In this document: positions 23,056-31,419 of the stretch, in pieces | Numbering within the stretch: the first letter of the stretch is position 1 | Layout: every line of letters starts with the position of its first letter | NCBI GenBank assembly: GCA_041738285.1 | Contig: JBGSQB010000099.1 | Span: 1 to 32,757, forward strand | Length of the DNA: 32,757 bases | Direction: 5' to 3' | From: SZUA-521 sp041738285 | GTDB taxonomy: Bacteria > Pseudomonadota > Gammaproteobacteria > Pseudomonadales > Azotimanducaceae | Notes under the pieces: generated by a model | Databases searched by the model: none | What the model saw: the letters and a program-made list of their open reading frames with translations, nothing else | Told to the model about the DNA's origin: nothing | Position numbers and translations under genes: made by a program

Positions 23056-23751
23056 TCAGGATGCGACTTCCGAGGCGATCTGGATTTCCGACGTGAGCAG
23101 ATATCCGTTGTCACGCAGGCGCTCGTTGATCGTTCCATAAATCGTACCCAGCCCGTCCAGGACGAACCGGCTGAACAGCTCCTGTACGATTTCGATCGAC
23201 GCGCGATCCAGACGCAGCGATCGGCAGGAATGAACGAATGCCTGAGCGATTCGAACCGGGCTGATCGGCAGGTCCGCGCCCGAAGAGAACGTTCGCGCAC
23301 TTGCGGCCTCGGCGCGCTCTGCAATCGTGACAAGCACGCCAGCAAAGTGCGACGCGCTCTTGTCTGCCATGCGGGCCACCAGCTCGTCCAGTTCACGTTC
23401 GAAACTGGCGGCAACGTCCTGAGTCCCAACCTCAAACCACGACTCACGATGCCGATCCATCGCCCGCGCGAAATTCTTGACGAGTCCCGTCCGGCGAAAG
23501 CGCAGTTCACGCATGAGATCGAAGCATCGGCGACGCTGGCTGTCGTCACCACTTCGATACGCGAGTTCGAACAGCCCGTCTTCGATGTTCAGATAGAACC
23601 CGTCCAGCAGGTGGAGCAGTTCACCGGTGATCTCGTGATGGGCTGCATTGATCGTGTCCCGCCCGGCGCGATCGAACTCGCGATGGGACACCGCAACGCG
23701 CGGTGTGGCGCGAACGGCCTGCGACGCAATTCGAGTTAGCTTGGTTGGCAC
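23056..23751 (-). CDS. DUF1631-like protein, short form
   Basis: A 231-residue protein with a GTG start and an AGGGAGAG ribosome-binding site. It resembles the N-terminal part of DUF1631 proteins, which normally reach about 700 residues. The telling segments are FYLNIEDGLFELAY, ISPVRIAQAFVHSCRSLRLD and the end VLDGLGTIYGTINERLRDNG; in full-length relatives these match an LGP...LC.AF, then KLVLYKLFDR-type helix, and a LY..LN..L...G pattern. The protein is helical and has no membrane segment. It may be a stand-alone domain or a truncated copy. The stop codon is clean and no DUF1631-like frame follows downstream. It is convergent with the duplicated-domain gene and follows the secretion operon by 168 bases, after a stem-loop. 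Confidence 0.6.
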   Translation of the reverse strand: MPTKLTRIASQAVRATPRVAVSHREFDRAGRDTINAAHHEITGELLHLLDGFYLNIEDGLFELAYRSGDDSQRRRCFDLMRELRFRRTGLVKNFARAMDRHRESWFEVGTQDVAASFERELDELVARMADKSASHFAGVLVTIAERAEAASARTFSSGADLPISPVRIAQAFVHSCRSLRLDRASIEIVQELFSRFVLDGLGTIYGTINERLRDNGYLLTSEIQIASEVAS

Positions 23752-23841
23752 CGTCTCTCCCTTTTGGATCCAACTTCTCGATCCGTTGGTGAGTCTAGGG
23801 AGATGAACGGTAGAAAAGATTGACTCAATGGTCAGGCAAAG

Positions 23842-23887
23842 TGTGAACTACTTGGCGAACCGACAACCCCGGTTCAAGTTGTTCACA
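23842..23887 (-). terminator. Extended stem-loop downstream of gspM (possible terminator or processing signal)
   Basis: The arms TGTGAAC (23842-23848) and GTTCACA (23881-23887) pair fully. After a T/T mismatch, ACTT pairs with AAGT. A three-base bulge (GGC) follows, and then GAACC (23857-23861) pairs with GGTTC (23871-23875) around a 9-base loop. This makes 16 pairs in total. It lies 33 bases after the gspM stop and about 90 bases before the next gene on the same strand. No T tract follows, so classical Rho-independent termination is uncertain. It is the only strong structure in this gap. Confidence 0.45.
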
Positions 23888-23919
23888 GGGTGTCACCTTG
23901 TGTCACCAAATGGCGCCGC

Positions 23920-24423
23920 TCAAAGGACGCTGATTCGCGCGTTTACCCGCCCTGGATTGCCCTGGGCGTCCACGGAGAGCTGGCGGATACGGCGGCCCTC
24001 TACGCGCTCGAGCTGCGCCAGCCAGCGCAGAACTGATTCGAACTCCTGGTCCTGCAGCACGATGCTCAAGCCGCCACCGGTCTCGTTCTGATAGCGCGTC
24101 AGCGCGATTCCAGCCGCAGCGGCGGTGTCGGCGACGACGGTGAGAATCGAACCACCACCCGTCTGCTGGGCTGCCGACACGCTGCCAGCGCTTCGCGCTG
24201 CCGCCTCGTTGGTGCGCAGATAGTCCACCACGGCCAGCTGACGCGCATACTGAGCCTCGGCGCCGGACGACCAGTCGCTGATCGGCTGCCAGACAGCAAA
24301 GTAGAATAGTGCGATACCGAGCACGGCCGCGCCGGCGGTCACCAGGTCCCGTTCGCGGCGCTCGAGCGCATGGAATCGGCGCCCGACCGCGGGTTGGTCA
24401 AACCATAACGCGAAACGGCTCAT
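23920..24423 (-). CDS. gspM: Type II secretion system protein GspM
   Basis: A 167-residue bitopic inner-membrane protein. A short cytoplasmic N-terminus is followed by one helix (residues about 28-46, LVTAGAAVLGIALFYFAVW) and a periplasmic ferredoxin-like domain. The sequence ends with LLQLERVEGRRIRQLSV-like helix and strand segments seen in GspM. It binds GspL and stabilises the inner-membrane platform of the secretion machine. It is the last gene of the operon, overlapping gspL by four bases. GspM is poorly conserved, so the call leans on length, topology and gene order, which are all typical. Confidence 0.9.
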   Translation of the reverse strand: MSRFALWFDQPAVGRRFHALERRERDLVTAGAAVLGIALFYFAVWQPISDWSSGAEAQYARQLAVVDYLRTNEAAARSAGSVSAAQQTGGGSILTVVADTAAAAGIALTRYQNETGGGLSIVLQDQEFESVLRWLAQLERVEGRRIRQLSVDAQGNPGRVNARISVL

Positions 24424-25676
24424 TGCGCGCCTCGCATGCGCACGCGCGCGTAGACTTGATTGCCTTGCTGTTCAGCGGAGCTGATCTCTACATCCCAACC
24501 ACTGTCTGCGAGCGCTGCCTTGATGCCATCGAGACGATCGAAGCCGCTCACGGCGAGCTCCGTGTTGAGTTCCGAACGGTCGGCATTGAATGCAATGCTG
24601 CGCACTTCGCTGCCAGCGGCGGCCGATACGGCGCGCGTGAGTTCGCCAAGGTACGCAACGAACCCCGGTCCGCCGCCGACACTCGAACCCAGCCGCGCCG
24701 CTGTCTGCCGATAGACGTCGACCACGCGCCGATCATCCGGAAAGTAGCTGCGGTACATTGCTTCAGCCTCGTCGTTCAGGCTCTGCGCACGATGATCTGC
24801 CCACAAGCCGCGCGCCGTGGCGCCAAGCAAGGCGACGCCGACCCAGACTGCGAGTAGCGCCGCGACGCCTTGCCATTGCTGCCAGACGGCATTGTGCGGT
24901 CGCGGCGGCGCGAATGCGCCGGCAAGCATATTCACGTTCGACGGTCCGGGCATATAGCGCAATGCAAGGCTCGTCAGCGGCGGAACGTCGGTCTCGGTCG
25001 TCACGAAATCAAGCCGAGCGGATGTTGCCTGGCTGAGCTCGGCCTTGGCGATCTCAGGCAGCGTCCCATTGATGAGTTCGACGCGCTGTTCACCACTGCG
25101 CCCCTCGACGGCCGCTACCAGGGCGAAAGACAAATCATCGGCGTCAATTGAAACCGCGTTGCCACCGGCGCGCAGCAACGTGCGGGCGCCATCGAACATG
25201 ACCACGATGTCGTCGTCGCTTGACGTAAGCAAGCTCGAATCGACCACCGCGCTGCCGGGGTTCAGTCCCAATGCCCGCACAGCGGCGAGCCAATCGACCA
25301 GCAATTTGCGCTCGATCGCGACCACGCGAATCGGTCGGCCGCGAACGATCGGGCCCGTGGCGATGTGGAGCGTTTCGAGGTCGCCGGCAAGGTACTCCTC
25401 GAGCGCGAATGGCAATGCACGACGGATCTGACCGATGCGGTTGCCTGGGACTTCGATGTCTACGGCCAGACAGAACTGCGCCGGAATGACCAGGATCGTG
25501 CGATCGGACTCGCGCAGCGCGGGACTGCCCGCGAGTTCCGCGAGCGGACCGACCGGACCGCTGCCTTGGCTGCGCACACTACCTTCACTGTCGATCATCA
25601 CCCAGGATGCCGATCGCAGCGTCGGTTCTACCGCACCGGTCTCGGCTGGTTCATCGAGTCGTACAAAGAGTCTCAC
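24420..25676 (-). CDS. gspL: Type II secretion system protein GspL
   Basis: A 418-residue inner-membrane platform protein linking the ATPase GspE to GspM. The cytoplasmic actin-like part (about 1-250) contains FCLAVDIEVPGNRIGQIRRA, LPFALEEYLAGDLETLHIA and LLVDWLAAVRALGLNPG. One membrane helix (QGVAALLAVWVGVALLGATA) sits near residue 280. A periplasmic ferredoxin-like domain follows, ending ADSGWDVEISSAEQQGNQVY. Order and topology match the family, where about 400 residues is typical. The ATG overlaps the gspK stop, and the stop overlaps the gspM start. Confidence 0.94.
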   Translation of the reverse strand: MRLFVRLDEPAETGAVEPTLRSASWVMIDSEGSVRSQGSGPVGPLAELAGSPALRESDRTILVIPAQFCLAVDIEVPGNRIGQIRRALPFALEEYLAGDLETLHIATGPIVRGRPIRVVAIERKLLVDWLAAVRALGLNPGSAVVDSSLLTSSDDDIVVMFDGARTLLRAGGNAVSIDADDLSFALVAAVEGRSGEQRVELINGTLPEIAKAELSQATSARLDFVTTETDVPPLTSLALRYMPGPSNVNMLAGAFAPPRPHNAVWQQWQGVAALLAVWVGVALLGATARGLWADHRAQSLNDEAEAMYRSYFPDDRRVVDVYRQTAARLGSSVGGGPGFVAYLGELTRAVSAAAGSEVRSIAFNADRSELNTELAVSGFDRLDGIKAALADSGWDVEISSAEQQGNQVYARVRMRGAQ

Positions 25677-26626
25677 ATCGAGGCTCCGTCTTCTTCGAGT
25701 ACACGCGTGGGAATACGGCGGCCCAGGTCGCGTGCGATCAACGTGATGCGTCCGTCGGCGGGGTTGCGGTGTAGCGTGCTGGTGAGTTCGGTACGTGCAC
25801 CATTGATCTCGGCACGCACTTCGACTTCGAAATAATCGCTGGTGACCTTCATAAGATCCACACTGCCGCTGAGCTCGGGAACCTCTGCTGCCAGCATTTG
25901 CGGGTCGGTATAGAGGCGCTCGGAGTCTACCAGGGATTGCGCCCGTCCGGCCGAGAGCTGCGGACTCAGCGACTGCAAGGTGAGCGCATCTGCCGTGTTG
26001 ATGTTGATCTTTCCGACGACAACCGGCAGCGCAGCGACGTGCGGCGTGATGCGGTCGAACTGCTCCGCGTCCATCCCTTCGAGCAGTCGCAGCTCAGTGA
26101 CACTGGCAACGGGTCGGTTGGCGGTCCGGTACGGGACAGCGAAACCGAGGTACAACTGATCTTCGGCGCCGAACCCCTGGCCATCGCCATCCGCGTCTAC
26201 CCAGTCGCGCCAGCGATCCGTGATGGCAGGATCCAGACCCAGCGCGGCCAGGAGATTGCGCATTGCAGCGGCGCCGCGGGTCGAGTCGGAGCCCGCCAGC
26301 GAATTCAGATTGAACCGGCCATCGAGATCACGAATGGTCACTTCGAGCAGGCCGCCTTCCACCTCGAACGGCGCGAGGGGCTGCGCCCACGGCTCGCCCA
26401 GCGCATCAAGCGCGCGCCCGTCCGGCACGTTCCAGTCCTCGAACAGAATCTGGCGCGCGTAGGACTCTCCGCCGAGCGCATACGCGAGCGATTGGTCTCC
26501 CCAGACCACGTGGCGTGTCTGTGCCAATACGAGAGACTGTTTGGTCACGAGTCGATACACCAGGGCACTGACCAGCGCGACGATCAGCAATACACTGATC
26601 AAGGCGACGCCACGTGACAGCCTCAT
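25673..26626 (-). CDS. gspK: Type II secretion system minor pseudopilin GspK
   Basis: A 317-residue minor pseudopilin, the largest of the tip complex with GspI and GspJ. The N-terminus MRLSRGVALISVLLIVALVS is a prepilin leader cleaved after Gly6. As is usual for GspK, the mature chain lacks Glu at position 5. The inserted alpha domain is visible (DLDGRFNLNSLAGSDST, WRDWVDADGDGQGFGAEDQL, a calcium-like acidic loop), followed by GKININTADALTLQSLSPQL. It caps the pseudopilus. Starts and stops overlap gspJ and gspL by four bases. Confidence 0.95.
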   Translation of the reverse strand: MRLSRGVALISVLLIVALVSALVYRLVTKQSLVLAQTRHVVWGDQSLAYALGGESYARQILFEDWNVPDGRALDALGEPWAQPLAPFEVEGGLLEVTIRDLDGRFNLNSLAGSDSTRGAAAMRNLLAALGLDPAITDRWRDWVDADGDGQGFGAEDQLYLGFAVPYRTANRPVASVTELRLLEGMDAEQFDRITPHVAALPVVVGKININTADALTLQSLSPQLSAGRAQSLVDSERLYTDPQMLAAEVPELSGSVDLMKVTSDYFEVEVRAEINGARTELTSTLHRNPADGRITLIARDLGRRIPTRVLEEDGASM

Positions 26627-27255
26627 GCGCCCCCCGGAAGGGCCGACCGACCAGCACCAATTGGCGTCACATCCCAGATACGCGAAATTTCTCCGAACGG
26701 GGCCATCGTAGTCTTCAGCTTGATGCCGGCCATCGAAAGCTCGGGGTTGGCCGCGGCGTCTCCGATCGGCGGCCAGAACGCATGTTCATTGCCGCTCACG
26801 TCGATCACCGCGACCTCGAAAGAATCGACATCAGCGAGTAGCGCCTGGTGCAGCGGCAGCGTCTCGTTCGCGCGGTCGAGTACGGGCCAGACGAGCCGCG
26901 TGAGTGTGCCATCCCGTAAGACGTACGCGACTCGTACACCATTGCTGCGCGGTAACGCGAGCGGGTTTCGCTGGCCAAGCCGCGTCAGTTCCAGTGGCAT
27001 CTCTGGTGCGATTCGAAGTGCCGGGAGCTCATCACCCAACTCGTCGCGCACGCTCCGGTTTGCTGCCTGCAGCACGTCCCGTTGAACGATGTCGATGGCG
27101 CGTTGAATCGCGGCCAGGCGGTCGCCGCGCGCGCTGACCGCATCCTGTACCGCGACGATGCGCGTCAGCAGCTGGCTCGATATGAGTCCGAGCAGCGCAA
27201 AGATCCCAAGTGCAACCAGCATCTCGATCAGCGTGAAACCATGTGTTCTGCGCAC
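26623..27255 (-). CDS. gspJ: Type II secretion system minor pseudopilin GspJ
   Basis: A 210-residue minor pseudopilin if it starts at the GTG at 27255, just after the gspI stop at 27257. The frame runs about 115 codons further upstream, but only antisense-like low-complexity sequence overlapping gspI. The leader VRRTHG is followed by FTLIEMLVALGIFALLGLIS, the prepilin peptidase site and pilin helix with Glu5. Middle and C-terminal regions contain RAIDIVQRDVLQAANRSVRD, NGVRVAYVLRDGTLTRLVW and FEVAVIDVSGNEHAFWPP, typical of GspJ. It forms the pseudopilus tip with GspI and GspK. Confidence 0.93.
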   Translation of the reverse strand: MRRTHGFTLIEMLVALGIFALLGLISSQLLTRIVAVQDAVSARGDRLAAIQRAIDIVQRDVLQAANRSVRDELGDELPALRIAPEMPLELTRLGQRNPLALPRSNGVRVAYVLRDGTLTRLVWPVLDRANETLPLHQALLADVDSFEVAVIDVSGNEHAFWPPIGDAAANPELSMAGIKLKTTMAPFGEISRIWDVTPIGAGRSALPGGA

Positions 27256-27256
27256 G

Positions 27257-27634
27257 TCAGTACCGCCCCAGGAATCCCGTGAGCGTGTGCACGGTGCGCG
27301 GATCGCCGCGGTCAGGCTCGATCGCGACTTCCACATCGACGCGCCGGAGCCATGGATGGCTCGTGCCTTCGATTGTGCTGCGAACACTCCAGGTGCGGTT
27401 GGCCATGATGACCTGCCGCTCGTCAGCGCCCGTCGGCATGGGTGTATCGGCGTTTGCACGAGCAATGCGCAGCAACGCGAGTTCATTGTCCGCCAGCCAG
27501 CTTGCCAATGTGCGCTCCTCCATGACGGCGAGCTGTCGGATCGATTCGCCACTCTTGGTGTACACCGTCGTTGCAACCACCGCAAAGACGGCGAGCGCAA
27601 CGAGCAATTCGATCAGCGTGAATCCCCGTTTCAT
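27257..27634 (-). CDS. gspI: Type II secretion system minor pseudopilin GspI
   Basis: A 125-residue minor pseudopilin from the ATG at 27634, which overlaps the gspH stop in an ATGA. The leader MKRG is very short and is followed by FTLIELLVALAVFAVVATTV (cleavage after Gly4, Glu5 of the mature chain present). The segment SWLADNELALLRIAR matches the GspI helix (A..IA.N...), and TWSVRSTIEGTSHPWLRRVD is the downstream beta region. The family length is about 120-130. It nucleates the GspIJK tip. Confidence 0.94.
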   Translation of the reverse strand: MKRGFTLIELLVALAVFAVVATTVYTKSGESIRQLAVMEERTLASWLADNELALLRIARANADTPMPTGADERQVIMANRTWSVRSTIEGTSHPWLRRVDVEVAIEPDRGDPRTVHTLTGFLGRY

Positions 27635-28128
27635 GGCGCACGCTGCGCCTGCGTGCGCGAAAGGCCATCGGATTCGACGATCCAGGAGCGCGTCTGCCAG
27701 GCAGGAATGAGCTCGATCTTGAATGGCGTCTGTTCGCCGCTGGACAGAATCAGAATGGCGGGCCTCGTACCGTTCTTTTCTTCGTCGGGCACCTCGATCG
27801 CATCGACGGTCACCGCAAGCGCCACATCCGGGACGCTTCTTGGCCGAAACGGTGCCCCTTCTTCGGCAACCCAACGGTTCCGGTCTGCCTCGTAGACCAT
27901 GAATGTGTAGCGCTGTGGCGTCACAGCCACCCCCCATTCTTCGTTGCGAGACAACGCCTGGACTCGGGCGAGTTCGATCAATGCGGTCAGGCGCTCTGCT
28001 TCGGTACGCAGGTTCTGTTCACGATCGGCACCGAGAAAACCGAGCGCAACCGTCGATGCAAGCACCGCAACGATGATAATCACCACGAGGACCTCGATCA
28101 GCGTGAAGCCCCGACGTCGATGGATCAT
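27631..28128 (-). CDS. gspH: Type II secretion system minor pseudopilin GspH
   Basis: A 165-residue minor pseudopilin. The ATG at 28128 overlaps the gspG stop by four bases, so the longer upstream frame is rejected. The leader MIHRRRG is followed by FTLIEVLVVIIIVAVLASTV. ALIELARVQALSRNEEWGV is the usual GspH/FimT segment (arginine-rich helix, then RNE.WG), then AVTPQRYTFMVYEADRNRW. The hydrophobic helix is unusually rich in Val and Ile but intact. It lies under the GspIJK tip in the pseudopilus. Confidence 0.94.
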   Translation of the reverse strand: MIHRRRGFTLIEVLVVIIIVAVLASTVALGFLGADREQNLRTEAERLTALIELARVQALSRNEEWGVAVTPQRYTFMVYEADRNRWVAEEGAPFRPRSVPDVALAVTVDAIEVPDEEKNGTRPAILILSSGEQTPFKIELIPAWQTRSWIVESDGLSRTQAQRAP

Positions 28129-28544
28129 AGATCCGCGTAGCGAACATCCGCGTCGTAGCCTTCGCCACCTTCCTGACCGTCGCGCCCGAGTGAGTAGAGA
28201 TCGAATCCGTTGCCGGAATTGATGTAAACGAATGGAGTGCCCCACGGATCTTCCGGGATCTTCTTCAAGTACCCGTTCGGGTTGTAGTTCTTCGGCTCCG
28301 GGAATCCCGCGGGCTGACTCACGAGTGCCTCGAGCCCTTGATCGGTCGACGGATAATTGAAGTTGTCGAGCTTGTACAGGTCGAGTGCGTTACCGACGGC
28401 ACGGATGTCGTTGCGCACGGCCATTGCCCTTGCTTCATCGTCCCGGCCGATCACGTTGGGAAGAATCAACGCGCCCAGAATGCCGATGATTACGACGACG
28501 ACCATGATCTCGATCAGGGTGAACCCCGCTTGCTGCGCACGCAT
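28125..28544 (-). CDS. gspG: Type II secretion system major pseudopilin GspG
   Basis: A 139-residue major pseudopilin. The leader MRAQQAG is followed by FTLIEIMVVVVIIGILGAL (Gly cleavage site and Glu5). The body has LPNVIGRDDEARAMAVRNDI, LDLYKLDNFNYPSTDQGLEA, GYLKKIPEDPWGTPFVYI and FDLYSLGRDGQEGGEG, the calcium-binding loop that stabilises the pilus. It is the most conserved gene of the operon. The start follows the gspF stop by two bases. Confidence 0.97.
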   Translation of the reverse strand: MRAQQAGFTLIEIMVVVVIIGILGALILPNVIGRDDEARAMAVRNDIRAVGNALDLYKLDNFNYPSTDQGLEALVSQPAGFPEPKNYNPNGYLKKIPEDPWGTPFVYINSGNGFDLYSLGRDGQEGGEGYDADVRYADL

Positions 28545-28546
28545 CG

Positions 28547-29767
28547 CTATACCACCAGTTCGTTCATGCTGAGAATGGGTAGGAGAATTGCCAGTACGAT
28601 CAACATCACCAGGCCACCCATCAGCAGCAACATCATGGGCTCGAACATGCGAACGAGCGTAGTCACCATGCGCTCGAGCTCTTTTTGCTGATAGTCAGCG
28701 ACCTTGGCGAGCATCGTGTCGAGCTCTCCGCTTGCTTCACCACTGGCAACCATGTGAACCAGCATCGGCGGAAACGATTCCGTTCCCTCCAGCGCGGTCC
28801 GCAGGCTCGCGCCTTCGCTCACGCGTTGAGTCGCCTCCGCCAGGCGGCGACGCAGCCATCGGTTCGACACCACTTGTCCGGCGATGTTCATCGCATCGAC
28901 CAACGGCACCCCCGACTGAGTCAGGATGCTGAGCGTGGCAGCGTAACGCGCCGAGTTGCTGGCCCGTGTGAACTTCTTCACCAACCAGAGGTTCAGTTGC
29001 CGCCGGTCCCAGTTCAGCCGGAAGTCGGGCTGACGGAATAGCCAGCGCACGAAAAAGACGGCGCCTACGATGCCAATCAGCAGGAACCATGCATAGCCGC
29101 GTACGAACTCCGACAGCGCGATCAGCCCTGCTGTGAGCCACGGCAATGCTTGTCCTGAGTTCTCGAACACCCGAACGATGTCCGGCACGACGTAGACGAG
29201 TAACGCGCCAACGATGCCAAGCGCAAGCAGGAACAACATGACTGGGTAGAACATCGCCATCTCGACGTTGCGCCGCGATTCGTACACGCGCTCGGTATAG
29301 TCGGCGAGATTGGCGAGCACGCGGTCCAGGTGCCCCGACTGCTCTCCTGCAGTGACCGTTGACTGATACAGATCTGAAAACGTGCTTGGGAAGTCTGCGA
29401 GGCTCGATGCCAGCGATCGACCTTCGAGCACGCGACCACGTAATCCCATGACGAGCGCGCTGACGTGCCGCTTCTCCGTCTGTTGTGCGACGGCCTTGAG
29501 TGACTCCTCAACCGGGAGTCCGGCCGCAATCAGCGTCGCGAGTTGGCGCGTGAACAACGCCTGGTCGAGGGCCGACATGCGCCGCGTGAACAACCGTGCG
29601 CGCTGGGTCGCACCTTTGCGCGCATGTTCCGCCGCGGCTTCAACCGACAAGGGCATGAGTCCCTGGTCACGCAGTAGTTGCCGAATCTGACGGCCGCTGT
29701 CGGCTTCCAGAATTCCTTTCTTCTGACGGCCGGATCCGTCGAGCGCGACATATTCGTAGGCAGCCAC
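28547..29767 (-). CDS. gspF: Type II secretion system inner-membrane platform protein GspF
   Basis: A 406-residue polytopic protein with a GTG start (MAAYEYVALDGSGRQKKGIL). Two tandem four-helix cytoplasmic domains are each followed by membrane helices near residues 170-195, 220-245 and 378-402. Motifs include ALDQALFTRQLATLIAAGLP, VEESLKAVAQQTEKRHV, TVTAGEQSGHLDRVLANLAD, and in the second half MLVHMVASGEASGELDTMLA. It couples the GspE motor to pseudopilus assembly. It begins four bases after the gspE stop. Confidence 0.97.
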   Translation of the reverse strand: MAAYEYVALDGSGRQKKGILEADSGRQIRQLLRDQGLMPLSVEAAAEHARKGATQRARLFTRRMSALDQALFTRQLATLIAAGLPVEESLKAVAQQTEKRHVSALVMGLRGRVLEGRSLASSLADFPSTFSDLYQSTVTAGEQSGHLDRVLANLADYTERVYESRRNVEMAMFYPVMLFLLALGIVGALLVYVVPDIVRVFENSGQALPWLTAGLIALSEFVRGYAWFLLIGIVGAVFFVRWLFRQPDFRLNWDRRQLNLWLVKKFTRASNSARYAATLSILTQSGVPLVDAMNIAGQVVSNRWLRRRLAEATQRVSEGASLRTALEGTESFPPMLVHMVASGEASGELDTMLAKVADYQQKELERMVTTLVRMFEPMMLLLMGGLVMLIVLAILLPILSMNELVV

Positions 29768-29771
29768 TCAG

Positions 29772-31292
29772 TCAGTCTTCCAGCGTCACGCGCAGCACTT
29801 CTGCGACCGTCGTAACGCCTGCCAGCACCTTGGCGCGACCGTCATCGCGGATGCTGGGCGAATGCTTGCGCACATACGCGGTCAGCGCCTGTTCGGCTGC
29901 CCGGTCGTGAATCATCTGTCTCAGCTCGTCATCGATCACGATCAGTTCATAGATGCCAGTGCGACCGCGATAACCGGAGTGACCGCATTGATCGCATCCA
30001 GCAGGTCGGTACAACCGCGGCGCGCGCGCAGGGTCGAAATCCAGAAATCGGCATTCCACAGTATCCGCTTTGGCGGCGATCCTGCAGTCCGGACACAGTA
30101 CGCGAACCAAGCGTTGCGCCAGCACACCCACCATACTAGTGGCCAACAGAAAGGGCTCGACGCCCATATCCACCATCCGCGTCACGGCACCGACAGCCGT
30201 GTTGGTATGCAACGTCGACATCACGAGGTGTCCCGTGAGGCTTGCCTGCACTGCGACTTCGGCGGTTTCCAGATCGCGTATTTCGCCGACCATGACCACA
30301 TCGGGGTCCTGACGCAGAATCGCACGCAGTCCTCGCGCAAAGGTCATGTCGGCCTTGGTGTTGACCTGCGTCTGACCGATTCCGGGCAGGTGGTACTCGA
30401 TCGGGTCTTCGACCGTCAGTACGTTGATTGCGCCGCTTTCGAGTTCCGCCAGGCTTGCATACAGCGTCGTCGTCTTACCGGATCCGGTTGGACCCGTGAC
30501 AAGGAAGATGCCGTGTGGCTTGTGCACCACCTCGCGCAACCGCACCAGCGTGTCTTCACCCATGCCGAGGTTCGTGAGTTTCAGTCGGCCAGCTTGTTTG
30601 TCGAGCAGCCGTAGTACCACGCGCTCGCCATTCGCCGCCGGCAGCGTCGACACGCGCACGTCGACTTCGCGACCGCCGATGCGCAGGGATATCCGGCCAT
30701 CCTGTGGCACACGCTTTTCGGCGATGTCCAGGCGAGCCATGACTTTGATCCGCGACACAAGCAGAGCCGCGAGCGCGCGCTTCGGCTGAACGACTTCGCG
30801 CATCACGCCGTCGACGCGAAATCGAATGACGAGGTTCTTCTCGAATGTCTCCAGATGGATGTCAGAGGCGTTCTCCTTGATCGCCTCGGCGAGCACCGCA
30901 TTGATCAGACGAATGATTGGCGCATCGTCTTCCTGGTCGAGCAGGTCCTCAGTTTCGGGTACGGATTCGGCCAGGCTCGCGAGGTCGAGTTCCTCGCCCA
31001 TGTCCTCGACCATCTGCCGGGCCTGGGACGAGTCGCGGGCATAGGCGACACCCACCACCGCTTCGAATTCCTCGTCATTCACCGCTCGCAGCCTGATCGC
31101 GGCGCCGGCGAACCTGCGCACCTCGGCAAGCACGGGCAGTTTGGGTGGCGATCGGTACACCACATCCAGGCGTCCATCGGGCAGGCGCCCGGCGATCGCA
31201 ATGCCGAATCGGCGGGCGAACGCAAAGGGCAATAGCGCGGATGATGCCGGTACGGCGCGCGGCGCGGTCGTGGCTTCGCTCATGGATGGCAT
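29772..31292 (-). CDS. gspE: Type II secretion system ATPase GspE
   Basis: A 506-residue secretion ATPase. ATGs at 31292 and 31283 are both possible; CGGGA is better spaced for the second. The N-terminal GspL-binding domain ends near residue 125. The ATPase core has Walker A GPTGSGKT (267-274), NVLTVEDPIEYHLPGIGQTQ, an Asp box (QVNTKADMTFARGLRAILRQ) and Walker B VVMVGEIRD (332-340). A tetracysteine zinc loop follows with Cys400, 403, 433 and 436. It powers pseudopilus extension at the cytosolic face. This is the first gene of the operon, divergent from the sigma factor gene. Confidence 0.97.
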   Translation of the reverse strand: MPSMSEATTAPRAVPASSALLPFAFARRFGIAIAGRLPDGRLDVVYRSPPKLPVLAEVRRFAGAAIRLRAVNDEEFEAVVGVAYARDSSQARQMVEDMGEELDLASLAESVPETEDLLDQEDDAPIIRLINAVLAEAIKENASDIHLETFEKNLVIRFRVDGVMREVVQPKRALAALLVSRIKVMARLDIAEKRVPQDGRISLRIGGREVDVRVSTLPAANGERVVLRLLDKQAGRLKLTNLGMGEDTLVRLREVVHKPHGIFLVTGPTGSGKTTTLYASLAELESGAINVLTVEDPIEYHLPGIGQTQVNTKADMTFARGLRAILRQDPDVVMVGEIRDLETAEVAVQASLTGHLVMSTLHTNTAVGAVTRMVDMGVEPFLLATSMVGVLAQRLVRVLCPDCRIAAKADTVECRFLDFDPARAPRLYRPAGCDQCGHSGYRGRTGIYELIVIDDELRQMIHDRAAEQALTAYVRKHSPSIRDDGRAKVLAGVTTVAEVLRVTLED

Positions 31293-31419
31293 CCCGAAAC
31301 GTCGAAGTCGCGAATCATATCAGTGACTTGTGTGCGCTCCTATGACACAGCACACGAACGCTCACAGGCCCGGTTTAGGGTGTATCATCTCGCCGCGCCG
31401 TGGTCGGCACAGGGAATTC
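31293..31419. promoter_or_regulatory. Divergent promoter region between gspE and FecI-type sigma gene
   Basis: A 127-base gap between the first gene of the secretion operon and the sigma gene. TATCAT at 31383-31388 (in GGTGTATCATC) is a reasonable -10 for the plus-strand gene and would put transcription start just ahead of the GTG at 31420. No clear palindrome or terminator is seen. Confidence 0.35.

Noticed and set aside
23868..23880. GGTTCAAGT resembling a tRNA T-loop (possible tRNA or integration site remnant)
   Set aside because: The flanking bases do not form a T stem, and no acceptor, D or anticodon arm can be drawn.
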